DNA of 64,000 nucleotides. Source: Lineus longissimus. Taxonomy: Eukaryota; Nemertea; Pilidiophora; Heteronemertea; Lineidae. Below are positions 11,790-24,863 of this stretch, piece after piece (within the stretch, counting starts at the first letter, position 1; each line of letters starts with the position of its first letter). Below the pieces are notes generated by a model that was given only the letters and a program-made list of their open reading frames with translations, ran no database searches and was not told the origin of the DNA. The position numbers were made by a program, and so were the translations under genes. The stretch is from positions 4,960,501-5,024,500 of the forward strand of contig NC_088313.1 in NCBI RefSeq assembly GCF_910592395.1. Direction: 5' to 3'.

Positions 11790-12890
11790 TAAAGGAATCA
11801 AAATCCCCCCCCCCCCCATTTTGTCAATTTCACAATTTCCCCCCTCACATCATGACCCAGTAAACAGTATGTAAAGATCTGTTTACTGTCAAACCCCCGA
11901 AAAAGGCCATTAATTAATTTCAATTCCTCCAGAGCTTTAGCCCGAATTTCTTTCATATCATGTCTGGTACATTCCATTATCACATGAAACTCTTACCCTA
12001 TCTCACCTGAGGTACACAATGAACATACCCGTTTTTCCCTCGGGATATTTCTCCTTCTCCCAGACTCAATATCAAAGCTATGATCTGACACACGAATCTT
12101 TGAAATTGCTCTCCTTAAGTTAGCGTTAACCACTGACTCTAAACATCGTTCTCTTCCGAAATTGACCTTAAGAGAAGAATGCAACTCCAACTTACTTTTG
12201 CATTTAAGTTTACCAATCAAAGTACGTTCTAACGAGTCCCTATAAATCTTCAACCTCATTTTCTCCACAAAAGTTGATTGCATTTAAATCTAAATCTACC
12301 AAGTCAATCCCTATTAACATAAGTATACTAGCTGGAAAGTCAAAATACCTCGATATTCCACATTGCAAATTCTTAAACTCTGCTCTCATAGCTAACTGAG
12401 CTAACACATTATTCTTTGATGTTGTATGATGTATAAAATTTAAAACTGATACAAAATAGTATAAGATAAAGTAAGACGTCCCAACTCAGCAAGAATATCA
12501 ACATTACACGTTTGACGCCGGACTTCTAGAACTGACTTACAAAACCTCATATGAACCAATTCATGGACAAAACGCCCACCAAATACCTGCTTTTATGGTC
12601 AACTGTGGGCTTGCGACAAAGATAAACACTCCGAACTTCCGAACCATACAGAAGTTGTGGTTTTATTAAATAATCAAATAAACTGAGGAGTGTCTTTACT
12701 TGTGTACCCTGTTAAATGTTTAAAATGATTATTCAACCGGTAAACTGCCTGCTTTGCTTTGATTGTTGATGTTTGCTCTGCTTTCATAAAGGATCTATTA
12801 CCCAAAAAAATTAAACCAAGATACTCGACAGATTCAACAAAATCAATGCCCGCATCACCAACTCTGAGGGAAAGTTGGTGAGATGTGGAT
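11790..12890 (-). pseudogene. Decayed LINE, 3' part of reverse transcriptase and C-terminal domain
   Basis: Read on the minus strand from about 12885, conceptual translation gives pieces typical of the RT thumb and C-terminal region of invertebrate non-LTR elements: VEYLGLIF, then KQAVYRLNNHF, LFDYLIKPQLLYGSEV, FVHELVHMRFCK and DILAELGR. An IPREKRVCSLC cysteine motif follows near 12010-12060, then a helical tail. The pieces lie in different frames with stops between them, so this is a dead 5'-truncated copy. It is a different family from the LINE at 41-47 kb. A C-run near 11806-11818 marks its 3' end. Confidence 0.7.
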
Positions 12891-12899
12891 GTGTAAAAT

Positions 12900-14795
12900 C
12901 TAAAGGGTACGCTGTTCGTATTTTACGGTGGGGCTAAGGAAAAAAGAGCACATATACATGTCTTAATTGACTTCAAATAGAAACCACAGCGATACGCACG
13001 TTCGTCAAGTATGAACGCACGACACGGGCATGACGGGCACGGGAAATTGGCGCGATGTTGTTAACTGGCTGCTAAAATAATATACATGCATCTTATTGTT
13101 ATCCTCGCTCACCTCCAAAGAACCCGCAAAACTGGTCTAAAAGGTTAACACCTTCGTTATCCATCGGCATTTTAGGAAAAAGGAGACCGTATCTTTTGTC
13201 ATTGACGCATTTTAACACGGGAAGACTAAAAAACCGACCAAGTCTTTGCCCTGAACATTTACAGGGCAGTGCATTTACAACTATCAGCCATATTTCTCAT
13301 GACTGTGTTATGGACAAGTTCATCTGAAAGGAAGAAAAAAATGTCTGCTGTCATTGTTTGTTTCTATGAGAGAAAAAACCCACACTACCTTTGTAGTTTA
13401 TCAGGATTTGGTTGATAATAATATCGCCAACACGACTAGAAATATACATACTAGTATATTTATTCGTACACATTGGTACAATTAAAGTGCAGGGGTACAT
13501 TACAGTTGGTCGTGCTTTACAAACTACAGATGACTAATCAATTTACAGTATTCGTATAGCCTACTATATAAAGAGATAACCGTGGCATACCAACTACAAA
13601 TTTACAAGTAATTTGCAGTCCTAGTATTCTATTATAGAGAGATCACCGTGGCTCACCAATTCATAATACATGTATAAGTTAGCCAATCTCTACCTGAGAT
13701 TACATTGCGTCGGCTCATTCATTTCAAACTTCTCCAAAGCTTCTTCAAGGTTAACTTCAATGACCAAAGAGGTCCGCGAATGTCTGACTCAAATGTACCT
13801 GACTTGGCTTTCAAAGGGCACTGCGTCAACGTCGTTGTCGCTACTGAACTTACCCTGCGGTGTTGGATGGATTCCTTTACTGAAGGGAGGTCACTGATGC
13901 TTTTGAGTCTTCCAGTCAGAAGTGATTCTTTAACCAAGGGAAGGTCTTAGGAACAAAAGAATGGGATACCAGACGTGAAAACGTTCTTCAACCGTCCATT
14001 ACCATGATTACCGACTTCATTGTGTCGGTAACAAAAGAGCGAATACACACTTCCAGATTGGGCTAACATTAGGCTTACAGTAAGTCGTACTGTACCCGCC
14101 GTTCCTCGCACATAAGTTACTTTGTGATGGATTTGATCCATTCCTACATGTATACATGAATCTAAAGAAAATTAATGGCGTCTTAAACAGACTGTCCAGC
14201 TGCAGGTCATAAAGAGGTAAAGTCAAAGGGGAAAAGAGAATGTCATTTACGACAGTGAAACGTTCCTTCAACCATGATTATTCAAACCTTACTCAAAATA
14301 GAACAAATAGCAGGAGAGGTTAATTTTTTTGCACTTGCTGGTCGAGGCGACCTTTGAATTGGTGTAGGCCCCTACAGTCACTCAGTTCTAGAGTTACAGA
14401 ACGTGCTAAGTGATTATTTTGATCCATACTTGTAATTCCATTTAATACATGTAAGAAAAATCAGTTGATGTGACGTATTTCGTCTGGTGGCAGAACCAGT
14501 GATCATGTTTGAAAATGGGAAGGTCCAAAGAACAAAGAAATGCCACCATTTACGTAGGAACGTCCCCCACCCACCAATAACTCTTAATTGTTTCAGTCAC
14601 AATATCGCGAAAAACATAACTTTATAGAATTGATGAGCAGCTCGCTGTCTTTCGTCAGCCAGACCAGATCCTTGTAGGCCTACAGATGCTACTCTGAGAT
14701 GGTTTGGTCCATTCATCAATTTCAGGAATATCGGTGTGGCCTTTCGTGCTAAATGCTCAGTGTTGCATCAGTCTTGCGTCCTATAGGAAAAACCC
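12900..14795. other. Intergenic, no gene supported
   Basis: A two-fold imperfect tandem repeat of about 80 bp lies near 13538-13668 (shared word ATCACCGTGGC/ATAACCGTGGC). Short frames near 13670-13950 run on both strands; a minus-strand stretch reads VNLEEALEKFEMNEPTQC and could be an exon, but I see no supported gene model. Confidence 0.4.
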
Positions 14796-14799
14796 ACAG

Positions 14800-15125
14800 T
14801 ATAAGTATAGGTGACACCCATTGGCTCTAAGAACCACCCTACAAAATAAAGATCACCCTATTGCTTCTGAGAAACAACCTACAAGATATTGATTACACCC
14901 ATTGCTTCTGAGAAACAACCTTCAGAATATGGGTAACCCTCTTGTTTCTTAGAAACAGCTTACAAAATATAGGTCACACCCATTACTTCTTAGAAACAAC
15001 CTACAAAATAGAGGTAACCCTCTTGGTTACCCTATTGCTTCTGAGAAACAACCTACAAGATCTAGGTCACACCCAGTTCTTCTTAGAAACAACCTACAAA
15101 ATATAGGTAATCCTCCAGTTACCCC
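14800..15125. repeat. Minisatellite, period about 40-41 bp, 7-8 copies
   Basis: The unit contains TTCTTAGAAACAACCTACAA followed by AATATAGGT and a CACCC or ACCCT word. The GAAACAACCT anchor recurs near 14831, 14871, 14912, 14952, 14993, 15045 and 15086, mostly 40-41 bp apart with one 52-bp step. Confidence 0.8.
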
Positions 15126-15202
15126 TTTTGCATCATCAAGAACTGCAGATAATTGCCCTGTTACAAAATGCACAGTTTAATGTCAGTCACAACTGCTCCG
15201 GA

Positions 15203-15913
15203 TTAAAATTCGGGGCGTCTGTAATAAAGCAAGAAATAAGAAATCAAGATATATAATAGAAATGAAATAGAAACGAAATAGAAATGGGTGTTTATAGAAA
15301 GTGGAATCAGCATAGACGGCATTTGGGCCTTGGGTCTTCCTTGTTCATCCCTTTGACTTTGTCCGCTCTTGAAAAAATATGAACGCTGAACTACAATATC
15401 ATCCACTTCCAGGCCCTTGGTCTGCTCTTGTTGAAATTGCATGTGGGGATCGCCAGCTCAGGTAACGGTCAAGGTCTGCGATATGACCCACGTCATGACT
15501 GGGAAATGTGGCACTAATAGCCAATATATTGCAGCAATGCTCACTACTCTTCTCCGCTGATTGTTTACTGTGTCAGTATGCCTAACATCCAACCTTGGAA
15601 GTGTCATAAATCGATCATGAAACAAAGTACGCACCGAATCAATGTTGAGGCACACACCGACCTCACGCACATGGCCTTCCATCTTTTAGTCGGAAATTAG
15701 CGTGACCTAGTAATTTGCAGTATGGACCACTTCTACGCCAACCGTCTTGTGAAATGAGGAGGCTGCAGACCAGAATTCGCTGACCCGCTCAAGTTCTGGT
15801 TTTCATGCAACCCAATATCTGCAGGCCAGAATCCGCCACGGGGCTCTATTTCTATTTCATTTCTATTTCATTTCTTGATTTCTGATTTCTTGCTTTCAGA
15901 CGCCCTAAAATTC
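15203..15913. repeat. Terminal-inverted-repeat element with GAAATAGAAAT-rich arms
   Basis: The left arm (about 15203-15285) contains TAAAATTCGGGGCGTCTG followed by an A/G-rich AGAAATGAAATAGAAA stretch. Its inverse is at about 15846-15913, ending CAGACGCCCTAAAATTCG. The roughly 560-bp interior carries no transposase. It is likely a non-autonomous transposon or two inverted copies of one repeat. Confidence 0.5.
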
Positions 15914-16145
15914 GACACCCTGGCATATCGATTCATGGTGACACTGCGCACGAAACGGAAATATCACAAGAAAATAAATATTTTCAATTTGTTTACACCA
16001 ACCACATTGAAACAACATTGTGCCATCTGCTTCAATCAATACAATACAATGGATATTGGCTGATATGACTAGCACAGTTTAGATGTGTGTCACATCTACT
16101 TGGCAGCGAGTGGTCATTTACGAGTATGAAACTCAAAGCGATTTT

Positions 16146-16626
16146 TGGCCAGAGACCTCATTACACACCGTGTACATTACGTGTACATTGCTAGTCATAC
16201 ATGTAAGTTTTGGTAAAAACGTACGCCTAGGGACATTCGATCCTCACCAAATTTTATAGGTGTTTAGAAAAATCCTTCACCAATATCATAATAAAGTTTT
16301 ACAATATTCCAACACCACTTGCCTGAGAAAAAATTAATGACGTCTGTACAGCCTATCCGTCAAATTGACTCCGCGCATTGATATATTGCTCTATCAAAAT
16401 AAGAGTTCTCAACTGACCAGTGAGACTACATTTCTTAAATATACAGTATTGTCAAAACGCATATTTCTGTGATGGCCTGACTCTGAAGATTTAGTATCAA
16501 CCACAGATTGGGAATTAATTCCACTTTGATCCATCCCAGCGAAGTATATACCACAACTTGACATTTTAATAAGCTCTATGCGACTGCACTTCCGATCGTG
16601 GATGAATACATGTCTCTGCTCTTTTA
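16146..16626 (+). repeat. Interspersed repeat, about 480 bp, copy 1
   Basis: The stretch beginning near GTGTACATTACGTGTACATT and continuing through CATATTTCTGTGATGGCCTG and AATTAATTCCACTTTG is matched, in the same orientation and clearly diverged, at about 62592-63068. No open frame is shared between the two. Class unknown. Confidence 0.7.
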
Positions 16627-16629
16627 TAA

Positions 16630-17555
16630 CGACTTGTTTTTTTATATTTTTCATCGTCTAGACTATCAGGTACTCTATTGCATGTTGTATCATCGTCTGG
16701 GAATTTGGCACCGGTTTGAAAGTGAATTAGGTCCCTCTGCTGAATGGCACCCCTAATGGTTAATGGATTTTGGGGAATGACACGTGGCTGAATGTACTGC
16801 GACACATATAAGAATATATGCGATATCTCGCTAAATCTTACCGATTGTCAACTGGTGTAGAAAGAAAATTGGGAATTTTTCATTGAAATTAACGAAGACG
16901 GGCGCAGATGTGTGTTCTTTTGCGTGTACCTTTTTTAGAAATGACAAGGGTTAAAGCGAGAGTGTGGTCTGGATACCAGATAAGGCGAGAGTCAATTTGA
17001 CGATTATACAAAATGTAGATAGCTTTTTTGCAAAAGAAACCACTGGTTTACATGCTCTAATAGAATAAAAGTTCTAATGTCAGATCATGACGGGATCATG
17101 ATGGGATTGACAACATGTTGACTACAAGTTGTGGGTGTTGAGATGAGGGATGATAAATGAATTGCCTATAACAAAAATGTGTGAAATGGTTACAAATGTG
17201 CTCAACCTAACATGTGAGTGGCGAAGCAGTATTGAGAGCGGTATCATACATACATGTCTACACCTACATCTACTACATAAACACAGTAAAATATGATACA
17301 AAAAAGGTATCGTATTTCATTCGAACTGTCTGCATACCACCGCACCGAAAGACAATGAATCGAGAAAGGTCATGGAGAAGTAATGGCTAAATCCTGAAGC
17401 CAATATCTGTAAAGGGAGCACACTCAAGTCTTAGCCGTGTTTGCCTCGAGTATGTATTGTCAAGATGCCATGGAGGTTTTTTTCTTTACAAAACAAATGT
17501 GCAGAGAAATTCCGTGCACCATCTCCAAACAATAGGTATCAGCATGGATCAGATG
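16630..17555. other. Intergenic, no gene recognised
   Basis: No splice-supported exon, RNA gene or repeat with clear ends was seen on either strand. Confidence 0.45.
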
Positions 17556-17558
17556 AAC

Positions 17559-17638
17559 CATACTGAACTTGCAGCGCTATTGCCTCCGCAGCCTCCGCCC
17601 ATATTGGACGCGCGTTGTCCGTACTGAAGCTTAGCAAT
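17559..17638 (-). repeat. Short repeat with ACAACGCGCGTC core (minus copy)
   Basis: Read on the minus strand it gives GCTAAGCTTC, then GACAACGCGCGTC, GGGCGGAGGC, GGAGGCAATA and GCAAGTTCAGTATGG. This matches plus-strand copies at 19763-19864, 37521-37618, 39785-39863 and 55523-55601. Better copies contain AGCTTCCAG and CTGGAAGTT as a small internal inverted repeat. Class unknown. Confidence 0.65.
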
Positions 17639-17790
17639 GATGATGATGAAGGTGCGCGTAAATACAGCAGTATTTCGGTACATTCGGTCTTGAAGTCTTC
17701 ATTTAGCACGTACAGTCGACACAATGGCCAACGCCCAGTTTCTCAATCGACGTTAGAGCCAAATGCCAGCGTTACCTCCTTGCCGGGGTG

Positions 17791-18757
17791 AATATTTTTT
17801 TCACATCTAAAAAATCCGCCATCTTGGATTGGTAATAAGCATGGAGGGGAATCTCCAGATGGCGTCATTTCATAAGGAATACCCTCGGAATTGCCTCCAC
17901 GGCGTGTGTATGCATTTATGGCGTATTTATGCGTACACTTTCATGATTCTGCCGGTATTTGAGATCCTCAAAAACCTTGCATGTACCAAGGCATGTTCTC
18001 GATTTTATCTTGCCGTTCAGCTTGGCTTGTCAGAGTTAGGCCTATTAGGTCCGCCTGTTTAGCTTGTGTTCAGTGTGTTGGCTACTATGTACACTGTAGT
18101 GTATACAGCCTATAGGCCTATGGTCATGTCAAACTAGCATCTGTTGGTATTTAATTTTTTTGGCCAGAATACTATCCCTTTAATAAAGTGTTGTGTATTG
18201 GTTATGTTTACCATACATGTATAAGAATCATAAACTTTTTGTATGAAGATTATATTAAATGATGTTTAGCAAAAGCATCATCAAGATTGATAAAGTGTTG
18301 TTTTTAGCAATTAACTGCCTTGGGTGATTCATTTATAAGGGATTTGTGAGCCAAAAATTTGTGAATGTGAAAGGAGAAGTGAATGAGGAAATTCCAGCCT
18401 AAATTCCCTGAAAGACTAAAAAGGAGCTCCAAAATTGAAGAAAACTCTTCAATTTGCCTTTGTCTTTTTCATCTTAACATTTCAGGGAAAATTTACTAAA
18501 CCCTCTCCTATCCTCTAAAAGAGTAGGAATGAATGCTTTTCTACTGGTGCCAAGCCTTTGTTTTGCTTCAGTTACCATGATACTACAGTAAAATTTAATG
18601 CAAGTTGCCAAGAGAAGCATCCAAGTTAATGTCAACAAACGCACGTGGAGTGCATGGCTTAAAATAGAACAAAATCGACTAATGGCGTCAAATGGAGATT
18701 CCTCCATGCTTATTACCAATCCAAGATGGCGGATTTTTTAGATGTGAAAAAAATATT
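17791..18757. mobile_element. 967-bp element with about 77-bp terminal inverted repeats
   Basis: The left arm (17791-17869) starts AATATTTTTTTCACATCTAA and contains CCGCCATCTTGGATTGG. Its inverse occupies about 18681-18757. About 60 bp of the arms match almost perfectly, then a small indel and mismatches begin. The interior has no recognisable transposase. No convincing target duplication was found. Confidence 0.7.
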
Positions 18758-19762
18758 CGCGACTGACCAAAATTGACGTCACGACCACCAGACAAAATGG
18801 CGTCGTCGACCCGTTGTCTATCCAAAATTGAACATTTTGAGAAGCAGGCGAAAAATCAAGGCCTGTCATGAATATTCAGAAACGGTCGTAGATCGACAAA
18901 ATCTGTCTGCTTTAAAAAAAGGTGTTCAAATTTGAGCGACAGCTGGAAGTGGAAATGGATGAGACGCGCTAATTCTAGACAGATATTGGCGTCGAAAAAT
19001 ACTATAGAGATATATATAAACGAAAAAAAGAAAACTTGAAATGACATTTTCCAATAGTATGTAAGAAATATTGGTTTTCGAACCTGCTGGGCTAACTGAG
19101 CCAAGGATTAAATAAACACATATCTATGTAAACTTATAGTCCTATTCGAAGAACGCGTTTTTTTCAGCAGTTCAGTCGAGACTGTGTAGTGTTACTTGAT
19201 TCAGCGTTTTCGAATAGCCTATATTATTACTGCCCCAGGGAGTCATTCAACATTTTCAACATTACATGCACAAAAGTAGAAAGAGTACTTTCTTCTCAGA
19301 CCCCCCCCCCCCTTCCTCCGAAAGAGTTCTAATAAGACTGCATATAAAATTTTGATTTATACCTCTCGACATTTTCACTTGTGCACCAGAGCGTGCAATG
19401 CTGCAACCCCATCCCCCAAGCGTATCCGGGCGAGTTTCAAAAATTTTGCCCGACATTGTTTTTACACTTCAATTAAAAAAATACATGTAGCTAAAAATCT
19501 GTCCAACTGAAGACTTAAAATCTAAAAAACTAAGTGTTTTTTGTTGTGTTGGACGGAAAGAAAGGTTCCCTCTTACGAACTTTTTCTCATACCTGTAGTT
19601 TTCACAAGACGCAATGCACTATCTCCCTCGGATGAATTAATCTGATTATAAGGAATGTATATTTCAAGTAACATTGTAAACTATGCTACATTTCTTCAAA
19701 ATTAGACTTGGGTTTGACAAATATTTGGTGATGGCCACTTTTGAAAAGCACTTACTCTTTGT

Positions 19763-19864
19763 GATCTTGACCCTCAATGTATTGACATTGCTAAGCTTTA
19801 CAGACACCGCGCGTCTACTATGGGCGGAGGTTACGGAGGCAATACTGCTGAAAGTTCAGTATGA
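19763..19864 (+). repeat. Short repeat with ACAACGCGCGTC core (plus copy)
   Basis: It begins ATCTTGACCCTCAATGTATT, shared with 37521 onward, and continues through GCGCGTC, GGGCGGAGG, GGAGGCAATACTGCTG and AAGTTCAGTATGA. Member of the five-copy family described at 17559-17638. Confidence 0.65.
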
Positions 19865-20129
19865 ATCTTTTTATATATACTTGGAAAAATGTTGAAAATA
19901 GTGAATTAGCCCATTGTCATGAACAACATTTACCCAATGCATATATTCACTGATTTGACTTTTAGTAGCGAGTGTGATTACAAAGTTCACCTCTTGTAAA
20001 ATCACAACATGGAACCTTACTTTAATATAGACATTGCCAAATGACTTAATTATAAGACACTTTATTCATTTGGAGCAGAAAACCGAATTATATTTCCGAT
20101 ATTTCGATAAGTGCAACCGAACAGACCTT

Positions 20130-20452
20130 TTAAAGCGAACTGGAACCGCCAAGCCAGTTCGTATGACCTCGTTTTCATTTCCCGCGTATCGGGTGATCAG
20201 AACGAGGCATGAATGAAACATGGCGCCTAGCTGTCAATCATTCAGTGACGTCACTACTATGGAATTTACTACGAAAATTCATGAATCAAAGATCGCATGA
20301 CTCACGTGATTCTCACATGATTCTCAATAATAACAAATTGAACTGCGCATGCTCGGGCACTGGGGGCGGAGCTACAAATCTGAACTCGACTTTCTCGGGC
20401 GGTGAAAGTCGAAAAGTTGAATAAATCGCTCGGCGGTTCCAGTTCGCTTTAA
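20130..20452. mobile_element. TTAA-flanked MITE, AGCGAACTGGAACCGCC termini
   Basis: Element 20134-20448 starts AGCGAACTGGAACCGCC and ends with its exact 17-bp inverse. TTAA is present at 20130-20133 and 20449-20452. It is 315 bp with no transposase frame. TTAA flanks point to mobilisation by a piggyBac-type enzyme. Its sequence is unrelated to the TTAA elements at 4147 and 52196. Confidence 0.75.
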
Positions 20453-20459
20453 GCTTTTG

Positions 20460-23400
20460 ATAAATGTTGATAATTACATCGCTCCAGGCTAGAGACATCT
20501 AAAACCTTAAAAAGCGATTTCGGTTGTTTTAAGGGAGCTATTTTTTGCATTGACAAGTGGGCGAAATTGAGGTTTAAATATTTCTACTAATGCTTTGAAC
20601 TATAGCCCAATGTTTCCATATCGAATTTTTTAATTTACTGAAACTGTGATCGGCGCACTGATAGATTTACGCACAGGAAATAATTATTTAATCATATGTA
20701 CTTTGAGAAACATTCACAAAAATGACGACTAACAATGGGATAAATGAATTTCGTTTATTATACTTGCCAATATACACTATTGTTCGAAGAATAACATACA
20801 TTTAAAAAAAACATTTGACATTTGACACTTGACACGAACATGGAGACATTCCATAATATTTTACGGAAAGTCAATAATTCAGTCGTTATTTTATGGCCCA
20901 ACATTGTGAAAAACTCCATTCAGCATTGGCCATTCGGATTTCCTGTTCTTAACCAATGGTTTGATAAAGTGCCCCTCTCTGGGTTAAAAAAACACGCTGA
21001 AGACATGTGTACCTTTCACTAGCAATATTTTAACATACTTAAGCCTATACATACACTTGATGATGTTAAATGTACTAGAAAAAGAAACAACACGATCGAA
21101 AATATCCTTCCTTCCTGTTGCGATAGAGAGTAGAGTAGGGATTCTGAGAAACTCTTTGTTTCATTGTCGCTTTTTTGGTGTCGAAATACAGTTGGCAGGA
21201 GTTCGTGCAGCTCGAAGCTCTCGTGATGTTGTCGATATTGAGGACTTGCACTTGATAAATGATGAAGAGTGCTCAAGTCACGCAATCTGACCACAACAGG
21301 AAGGTGGTGGCGTGCAGATGAATACTTTTGGTACGTGAGAATTGAAGGCTGCAGAGTTAAAACCTGAAATATCGTGAGTGTATCGAGTCTTAGCAAAGAA
21401 CTGCATTTGTCTGGATTGGCGGACCCAGAGAGCATTACAACTGAGCTACAAGTTGTCCTTCGTCTGAGAACCAAGGGGTTTTAGCCTAAAAAATAACCCT
21501 ATCCTTTTAACATCTTTTAATTACACTGAAAGCGATCGGATCAGAAAAAGAAGTTTCCATACATTCCGATGAAAATGGAAAATAACATTACATCCATCCA
21601 GAGAGGCAATATAACGCTCCAGTGACATACATGTACACTACAATGTATCAACTAGCAGGTTAAAGTGTTGGCATGGTACTACTGCTGGAATTGGATAGTA
21701 GGCTACATATAAATCAGATAACTTAGCGAAGACGCAATTTGTGTCACTTATATGACTTATAACGCAACACATTACGTAAAATACATGTACATGTTGCTAA
21801 ATCGCGTATATGAAAAGCCGAAAGTGGACCCGAGGAAATATAAGTTGTTTCTACATTAAAAACAACGTTATTCATGTTTTGAGTTCCTGAGTTGAAACTA
21901 CTTGAGAATACCACACAGTCATATCAAGAGTGCTTGAGGGCCGTAAAGGAAGTTGACAGGGTACATGTCCTGAAAATGACCCTCCAAGATGTTGTTTTTT
22001 TCGCAACGGCCATACTTGACCAATGACCTTTTGTTCCCCGATCGTTGCGTCGAGGCGTCATCGAGGTTGAAGGCATCAATGATTGGTAACTTCTGTGAAT
22101 TTTTTGTCATACATGGACATACAAGCCACCTGTGTGCATTGTACGTGTACTATCATGTCATGCGCATGATTATGGCGCCGTGAAAGGATGACATCATATG
22201 TTTTGACCGCACCTTGTCTTTCAAAAATCAAGTCAACGAGACAATCAAAACACGAGACAGACAGACAAATGGTTTTCTTGGCAGGATTCGCCATTTCTTT
22301 CATCCGTTACTTTTCTTTATTCTCTGAACTTCTGTGACCTTTAACACGGTAAATGCCATGTTGACGAGACGAAAAACATGTCACGGTAATGGCTGAGGAT
22401 ATTCCTCGGTTGGGCGCAACACTGCTTTGACCATTATAAAGACCGTGTATGGATTCTTTGAGAAATCTTTGATAGATGTCAGTGATAGGTAACATGTAGT
22501 ACTACCATTTTAAATCTTCTTCAGTACGCTGGTTACATGGCGGCAATTTTTTTTTAAACGATGACCATAAAGCAAAACGCATCTAAATACGTATATCGAA
22601 TACATGTTTACAGGCCATTTACATGTAACTTACGACGCATGCTAGGTCTACTTGAGGTCTGGTGAGAAACATTGGTTAAATAATGGCATAAAAACAGTAA
22701 ACAATGAAAAAATATACAAGAATTACAAGGCATTTACTGTTACATGTACTTTATATACTGTATTTGTATCGTTGAGTTTTGCCATTTTTTTCAGGAAAAC
22801 AATATTTTTCACTATAGACCTGAAGAAGAACTTATAGTACATCAAAAAGAAGGTGTTTCGAAACATTTTAGGATCGTTGAGTCACAAGAATGTTAGAGAT
22901 AACTTTCCAGAATGGGCCTGGATTACAGAAAAAACCCAACAGACAACAGAATTGACGCACCCCACGGGGGCCCCGGTCTGCTCGAATTCTTTTTGTATTT
23001 TCTTTTATTTCATGGACAATACGGTAACTGTCTTGAAATTGCATTTTATATTATTGTATGGTTTGTCAAATGCGACACATGAAATTGTGCCAGTGGATAT
23101 TGTTTATGAAAGTATCCGAAGACATCGTTATAAAAAAATTAGGACAAATTCTGCGGTTCTCCCACGCAGTTCCTCGCACCATTAGTAATTTTCTCATCGT
23201 TCTGTCAAAGATTCAGAAACAATACCGAAAAACATATCGAGTTCCTGTTTGATAGACGTTTATTCGACGATTAAATAAATAGCCTATCACTAAAAGCCGC
23301 TAGGTCTTGTTCTCACCACTAATTAAAAAACTAATGTCTTGATATGGTTGATATTATGGATTCTCATGCTATTATAGGCCTACTTTGTAAATCTTAATCG

Positions 23401-24005
23401 TACATTCCAGGCTTATGGCAATGTGCGCCATGCATAGAAAATTCCCTCGCCTTTTTACCCTGTGCTGGCGTAGTAATCTAGGAACGTCTGAATGATTACA
23501 CGTTATTAAGGCTACTTTATACAACCTCGACCGGACCTTCCATAATACAGGTGCGTGACTTAAAGGGTAATTCGTGTCAAATTTCACCATATAATGTTTT
23601 AGCTGTTTTTGACAAATGACTACGTCACTTTCTCATAAATCGGAAAGGTTTTCGAATTGAAATGCACATTTTCTAGAAATTGATAGTTTAATCCCGCCCG
23701 GACGGCTCGTTTCGATGCCGTTTTCGTTGATGACGTCACAACATGAACATTTTCGCGGTCGCGGTGGTTTACATTCAGCGATTTTATAATAAATCTAATC
23801 AAAAATGGAAAATTTGAGCTTTACATTTGTGATCAACAATTAAAAACGGACGTTCCGCAAAGTTGTAAATCACATCATAGTATCACTTTAAAGTCCCCAA
23901 CTGAGTATATAAAACGCAACAGATATTGTCTCAAGGAAACATTTACCTTGCCTCCAGTTTTCGAAACATTTTTGATAAAAATAACTTCCAACGTCACTTT
24001 CTTAA
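20460..24005. other. Intergenic, no gene supported
   Basis: Several frames of 60-150 codons occur, the longest at 21019-21474 on the minus strand. None has domain motifs, and they overlap frames on the other strand. A word near 23521-23565 (CAACCTCGACCGGACCTT) recurs at 63101-63118, so at least part is interspersed repeat. Confidence 0.45.
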
Positions 24006-24008
24006 TTA

Positions 24009-24186
24009 CAGTAGAACCTCTCTATTAAGGACACCCTCGGGACTGACAAGTGCTGTCTTTAATAGAGAGGTGTCCCGATTAGAGTGGTCAAATTGAAGGG
24101 CAACACCCAATTTGGGACCAAAACTAGTGTCCTTAATAGAGAGGGTGTCCCAAATAGAGTGGTGTCCGTTAAGGGAGGTTTTACTT
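24009..24186. repeat. MITE with CAGTAGAACCTCTCTATTAA terminus
   Basis: The left end CAGTAGAACCTCTCTATTAA and the right end (about 24160-24186, inverse reading AGTAAAACCTCCCTTAA) are imperfect inverted repeats of about 26 bp. The interior repeats TTAATAGAGAGG-type words. It resembles pogo/Tigger-like non-autonomous elements. The family call is inference. Confidence 0.6.
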
Positions 24187-24833
24187 CTACGTCGATAAAC
24201 AGCGGATTGGAGCCTACCAGTATTTTGATTGGCTGATTACGTATCCGGAAATAAAACGGATTAACAGAACATCACATTGATGTGGTCAAAAGCCGAAAAT
24301 AACCTTCAAATGCATATCGAAATAGATGACACGGACCATTTTGAGGTCCATTACTAGCGTCTAAAATTACTCGGTGATTATCCCTTGGAGAACGAATATC
24401 TCCTAATTGACCATTCCGATTGACGAATTCAAAATAGACTTCTGCGGATGCATTATTCATAGCATGGGCATCTGCCCCCAACAACCCATAATGGGTCGAA
24501 AAAACATAAATATATAAAAACAATACACAAAAGTGCACACCACTGACTGAGCACATACGTAATTACGTACTATTACCGATTATCAAAAGAAGGACAGAAT
24601 ATATAGCCACCCTTTCGCCTGGATGCCGGAGACTGATTAAGATGAACTGCGCTATGTTGATATTGTTCTAAACCTAATTGAGGTTGTAACATTAAAACAG
24701 TCTTCACATGGTGTTAAGTGAAGACAAGTTGAACTGAACCAAATGATACTTTTCAATCTCCAGCGAAAGGCGAGTTCAATCCTCCCACGCTCTTTAAACC
24801 TCCGCCGCCGGAGAGCTGGCCGCCGCGCGTCAA

Positions 24834-24840
24834 TATAAAG
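24834..24840 (+). promoter_or_regulatory. TATA box of a candidate upstream promoter
   Basis: TATAAAG lies in a locally GC/CpG-rich stretch (24780-24860), with possible initiators about 25-30 bp downstream near 24863. It precedes a stretch that ends in a good splice donor at 25068. Confidence 0.4.
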
Positions 24841-24863
24841 CGCTGCACCGCGCACATGTTTTC

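Noticed and set aside
14800-15125. Possible CRISPR array
   Set aside because: The period is 40-41 bp throughout with diverged units and no distinct repeat/spacer alternation; this is an animal minisatellite.
21019-21474. 151-codon minus-strand open frame
   Set aside because: Low-complexity Ser/Leu-rich translation, overlapping a plus-strand frame, with no domain, no splice context and no second copy to test conservation.
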